Source of the DNA: Sporocytophaga sp.
Lineage (GTDB): Bacteria; Bacteroidota; Bacteroidia; Cytophagales; Cytophagaceae
Length of the DNA: 64,000 nt
Reading direction: 5' to 3'
NCBI RefSeq assembly: GCF_017745095.1
Contig: NZ_JAGHZZ010000008.1
Location: 175,830-239,829 of the forward strand
A program made the position numbers and the translations under genes. Below, in pieces: positions 62,001-64,000 of the stretch. The notes beneath the pieces are model-generated. The model searched no databases. It saw only the letters and a list, made by a program, of their open reading frames with translations, and was not told the origin of the DNA. Position 1 is the stretch's first letter, and each line of letters starts with the position of its first letter.

Positions 62001-63564
62001 CTCTCAAAATTGATCCTGTGGCACAAGATACTGCAGGCAATAGATCTGATAGATTTTTAAACTCATTTATATCTCCCAGACAAACTGGGTCAGAGGAAAT
62101 ATTAAAAGAAATATCCGGAGGAACAATTACTGCGGCACTTCTTTCAGAAATACAGTTAAGACTATTACGCCCTATCAACTTAACACTATAGTAACCAGGT
62201 TCAAAATCAATAGTCCATGGGCCACTACCCGATTGCGTTATTCCATTACCAAAATCCCAGGCAAAAGAAGATGCGTTTGTGGAAATATTTTTAAACAGAA
62301 CAGAGGCCTTTCCACAACCTGTAGGTTTATCAAAAGTAAAATTCGCTTGTGGAAGTCCTAGCACGGAAACTGATGAAGTAGAAGTATCAGAGCAGCCAAG
62401 AGCTTTGTCCTGAACTGCAGCCATTTTGATAGTATAATTTCCCGCAGTGTTATATTTATGGTAAAGTGAAGGATTATTATTTTCTACCCAGCCCGTTCCA
62501 TCACCGAAATTCCATCTAAATCTGTTTGCTCCACCAGTTGAAGTATTTTGAAAAAAAACTGAATCCCCAGCGCAAATAGCCGAAGTTGAAGTGTTAAATT
62601 GAGAAAAAGGAGGATCAATGATTTCTACTTTCATAGAAGTCTGATTTACTCCACAAAAGTTGGAATCCAGGAGCGTGATATTATAAATGGTACCGGGAGC
62701 ACCGGTAATATAAGCTTTAAGAGACTTGTTTACAGGAGTTGCCTGAAGCCATGGGGTTGAAATTCCCAAATCAGAGGAAATCCATTTTATTTTCCTTGCC
62801 TGCTTATTATTACAATTATATTTAGAAACATCCTTAAATGTCACCGAATCTGCCCCGCAAATTTGCTGCACAGACGCACTGATGATAGCAGAATCAGTAT
62901 CCCAGAAATTAAAAGGACCGTAACTGGCAAATGATGCATCGCACAAACCTGTCGCAGTGAGTCGGACAATCATATTACAACTGGATGTTCCTTTTTGGTA
63001 AGTATGCAACATTAACTGACCCGCATTGGAAGCATCAACCAGATCTTTAGTCCCATCTCCCCATGACCATTCAAATTTTGTAAATGCCGAAGTGTTGGTG
63101 GAAGTGTTTTTGAAGGTTAGAATATTAGGGGCACAGGTACTGGCTCCTATGGTAGGCGGCAAAGCTGCTGCACCCGCTTTCCTGTCATTAATAAAAGTTC
63201 CCGTTATTGTTTTCTTGGTACAGCCTGCTTTGGTTTCGGAAAGTGTTATTGTAAATTTTCCCAAACCAAATGAGTGAGAAAGAATAGTATTGGAAGGCCA
63301 GAATACACCTGATACTACAGCAGAACCATCACCAAAATCAATGGTATAATTCTGAATGTCATAAGGAGACATCAACTCTAGATTGTATATATCCGGATCA
63401 GTTTCGTTATCGATACAATTGACCCACGTTTGGGAAGAGCTGGGATTTGCATAGGTTAAATCATATAATTCTGGTAAAGCACACTGACCTAAGGCCTCAA
63501 AAGAGCCTAGACTCAATAAAAGTAAAACACAAATTTTCCAGGTAAATGATATTTTTTCACGCAT
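59041..63564 (-). CDS. Giant PKD/PA14 surface protein with gliding-type sorting domain
   Basis: A 1507-residue secreted protein. The ATG at 63562-63564 gives a signal peptide ending EALGQ (about 26). Many PKD-type beta domains follow, each with the WDFGDG-like turn (FRWNFGDGTGW, YKWDFGDGVLL, YSWDFGDGSSS, IKWDFGDGNNS). A PA14 domain lies at about 515-675 (GFICPPVDGIYTFWISSNGDSELWL). The last 100 residues (IPNAFTPNHGG, YPRLHDVTEFYMGIYNKWGEMLFET, GWDGYYKNQLCQEDVYVYRIK, YAGDITLIW) are the gliding-motility-associated C-terminal domain, a type B type IX secretion signal. Likely an adhesin or glycan-binding surface protein, exported with help of the PorP/SprF-like neighbour. Confidence 0.93.
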   Translation of the reverse strand: MREKISFTWKICVLLLLSLGSFEALGQCALPELYDLTYANPSSSQTWVNCIDNETDPDIYNLELMSPYDIQNYTIDFGDGSAVVSGVFWPSNTILSHSFGLGKFTITLSETKAGCTKKTITGTFINDRKAGAAALPPTIGASTCAPNILTFKNTSTNTSAFTKFEWSWGDGTKDLVDASNAGQLMLHTYQKGTSSCNMIVRLTATGLCDASFASYGPFNFWDTDSAIISASVQQICGADSVTFKDVSKYNCNNKQARKIKWISSDLGISTPWLQATPVNKSLKAYITGAPGTIYNITLLDSNFCGVNQTSMKVEIIDPPFSQFNTSTSAICAGDSVFFQNTSTGGANRFRWNFGDGTGWVENNNPSLYHKYNTAGNYTIKMAAVQDKALGCSDTSTSSVSVLGLPQANFTFDKPTGCGKASVLFKNISTNASSFAWDFGNGITQSGSGPWTIDFEPGYYSVKLIGRNSLNCISERSAAVIVPPDISFNISSDPVCLGDINEFKNLSDLLPAVSCATGSILREQWDNITGAATVATLTANVNFPNKPSRTSLLTNYFEGPVNIGDNYGSRIYGFICPPVDGIYTFWISSNGDSELWLSSSAKVSDKTKIAYVSGTTTLRQWNRYISQQSLPVFLKANQRYYIEALHKESNLDDHLSVGWQLPDGTFERPIPAKYLSPYTPGTEITSWSWTFGDGAAASVKEPVHLYNAPGSYEVIIEASTDICKRKDTIYTVVSSLPVPSFESDNWNGCTPFDVKIANKSQNTFAYDWSFGDGSPGLVTSDNLDTISHTYLNKGSDVLEFPLKLIAKSDKGCLDTLIQNVTVYPAPVSDFLFTPQVPQCSPSIVKLSNNSSLASSFKWTIQGKDTIVNSMEFNHTFVNKTGIVKDETVSIRAITDHGCFLEKSKTIIVYPEPEFKIIAKPKDGCHPLIVGLSSEGTQYKFNWDFADGFSSSSSTPTHIFKNITDRDTLFRISLNALSSFNCSATVYDTVIVHPKPEADFNESISFGCSPLSVSFSNSSQKAGWYKWDFGDGVLLDTLFGDVSHVFENKTGLVKEFFVKLISGTDNNCADTMIRKISVFPEVYPDFVGEMEGCSPFKTKFAPSGSLISNYSWDFGDGSSSLETSPVHIFQNPNGTDTLFNVVLKVKSVHGCDAEVAKSVEVWGGPEAKFTVASSIIQLPDSAIYITNNSVEGDFDIKWDFGDGNNSSIRDPQVHYYGFYGTYKLKLSLNTGKCTSSFTKDINVLPTAPIASFIGEGEGCLPLEISFNNTSKFAEQYLWEFGDGETSVLKNPKHNYGIAGDYSVRLLAKGLGGENYLLKDSIIHVRPVPVAYFIAQPKIVFIPDPIFFNNKSNNAIKYTWDFGDQSSSIEVSPSHVYKTSGRYKVKLTAENEFGCVNIYELDDAAIAEEGGSIEIPNAFTPNHGGSNGGKKDGSGLNEVFYPRLHDVTEFYMGIYNKWGEMLFETRDSSTGWDGYYKNQLCQEDVYVYRIKVKMPSGKVKEYAGDITLIW

Positions 63565-63774
63565 AAATACAATCCAACCTATCAAAATATATCCGTTAAA
63601 CAATTGATTTGGTGTGCCTTTTTTGCAGAAAACAACTTCACAAGATAATCAAAAAGTAAGAATGATAGAACTTATTTTGATGGATTTCCATTTCAAAAAG
63701 GTGGATTCATGGTATATTCTTATTAAAGTTTCAGATTCTCAGCTTTTCAAAAAAATAATACACAAAAAAAGGGT

Positions 63775-63810
63775 TTTGTATAAATTTATAAGACGAAACA
63801 TATACCTTTG
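63775..63810 (+). promoter_or_regulatory. Promoter of pyrG
   Basis: TTTG (63775-63778) and TACCTTTG (63803-63810) match both consensus boxes, though the spacer is 24 nt, longer than usual. The ATG of pyrG lies 35 nt after the -7 box. Confidence 0.5.
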
Positions 63811-63845
63811 TATCCCATAAGTAAAATAGAGTCTTTTTAGTACTT

Positions 63846-64000
63846 ATGGCTTCTGCTAAATATATCTTTGTAACCGGAGGGGTAACCTCATCATTAGGAA
63901 AAGGAATAATCTCCGCATCACTTGCGAAACTGCTTCAGTCCAGAGGATTTTCCGTCACCATTCAAAAATTTGATCCCTATATTAATATAGATCCAGGGAC
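63846..64000 (+). CDS. pyrG: CTP synthase, N-terminal part (gene runs off the window)
   Basis: The first 51 residues are visible: [20 protein letters not shown] (nucleotide-binding loop), [18 protein letters not shown] and [11 protein letters not shown], the unmistakable start of CTP synthase, which aminates UTP to CTP. The rest, including the glutamine amidotransferase domain, lies beyond base 64000. Confidence 0.97.
   Translation, partial: MASAKYIFVTGGVTSSLGKGIISASLAKLLQSRGFSVTIQKFDPYINIDPG

Noticed and set aside
63614-63820. 68-residue reading frame upstream of pyrG
   Set aside because: It overlaps the pyrG promoter, is rich in Lys/Ile/Phe as random AT-rich frames are, and shows no family features.
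1-64000. tRNA genes, insertion sequences, prophage
   Set aside because: I saw no tRNA-like cloverleaf or T-loop sequence in the spacers and no transposase, integrase or phage gene.

Overview
The window is chromosomal DNA of a gliding member of the Bacteroidetes, most likely a Cytophaga/Sporocytophaga-type member of the Cytophagales. The evidence is AT-rich composition, two SusC/SusD pairs, gldC, a PorP/SprF-like protein beside a giant PKD protein with a gliding-type C-terminal sorting domain (type IX secretion), DUF3098, and promoters of the Bacteroidetes form TTTG-N19-21-TAnnTTTG. The species call is inference.

Region 1 (1-27,430, all minus strand) is a sulfatase super-locus. From its upstream end it reads SusC2-SusD2-two sulfatases-terminator, then SusC1-SusD1-long arylsulfatase-outer membrane receptor-rhodanese/thioredoxin-long arylsulfatase, then sulfatase-LamG-like protein, then a formylglycine-generating enzyme (FGE)-sulfatase, then two more sulfatases, the last cut by the window edge. 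Eight sulfatases carry the Cys-type active site. The FGE that would activate them is encoded among them and has a lipoprotein signal, so maturation probably happens outside the cytoplasm. No glycoside hydrolase or polysaccharide lyase lies inside the locus.

Region 2 (27,772-33,177, minus) holds a SET-domain protein, a FucP-type sugar transporter overlapping a GH13 amylase-family enzyme, and an NAD-dependent epimerase overlapping an APS/PAPS reductase (cysH). Region 3 (33,443-41,957, mostly plus) has queD-folE, a MarR regulator, a DUF2188-like protein, an ECF sigma factor with its presumed membrane partner, and the run ftsX-DUF3098-uppP-truB-ribF-M48 protease. Region 4 (41,959-51,010) holds a nuclease/phosphatase-family protein, gldC, two unrecognised secreted proteins, the operon guaA-periplasmic binding protein-hemL-proC, and a small orphan. 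Region 5 (51,503-55,638, plus) has an mreB-like gene, the SRP RNA gene with a consensus promoter, fsa, a small conserved protein, ftsE and a glycosyltransferase. Region 6 (55,650-64,000) has cca-tsaC, the PorP/SprF-like gene, the 1,507-residue PKD/PA14 protein and the start of pyrG.

The most unusual signal is a dispersed family of degenerate 7-bp tandem repeats (core heptamer AAAGCTT, variants AAAGCAG, AAAGCGA, AAAGTTA). I find eight arrays at 1887, 7023, 24371, 44910, 45050, 50615, 58782 and 58990. Five begin at or within about 10 nt of a stop codon in the same orientation. One pair of opposed arrays makes a terminator-like hairpin behind proC. One array lies inside a coding region and encodes most of the signal peptide of the PorP/SprF-like protein as a 7-residue repeat. 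A G9 tract in susC2 is a second possible slippage site.
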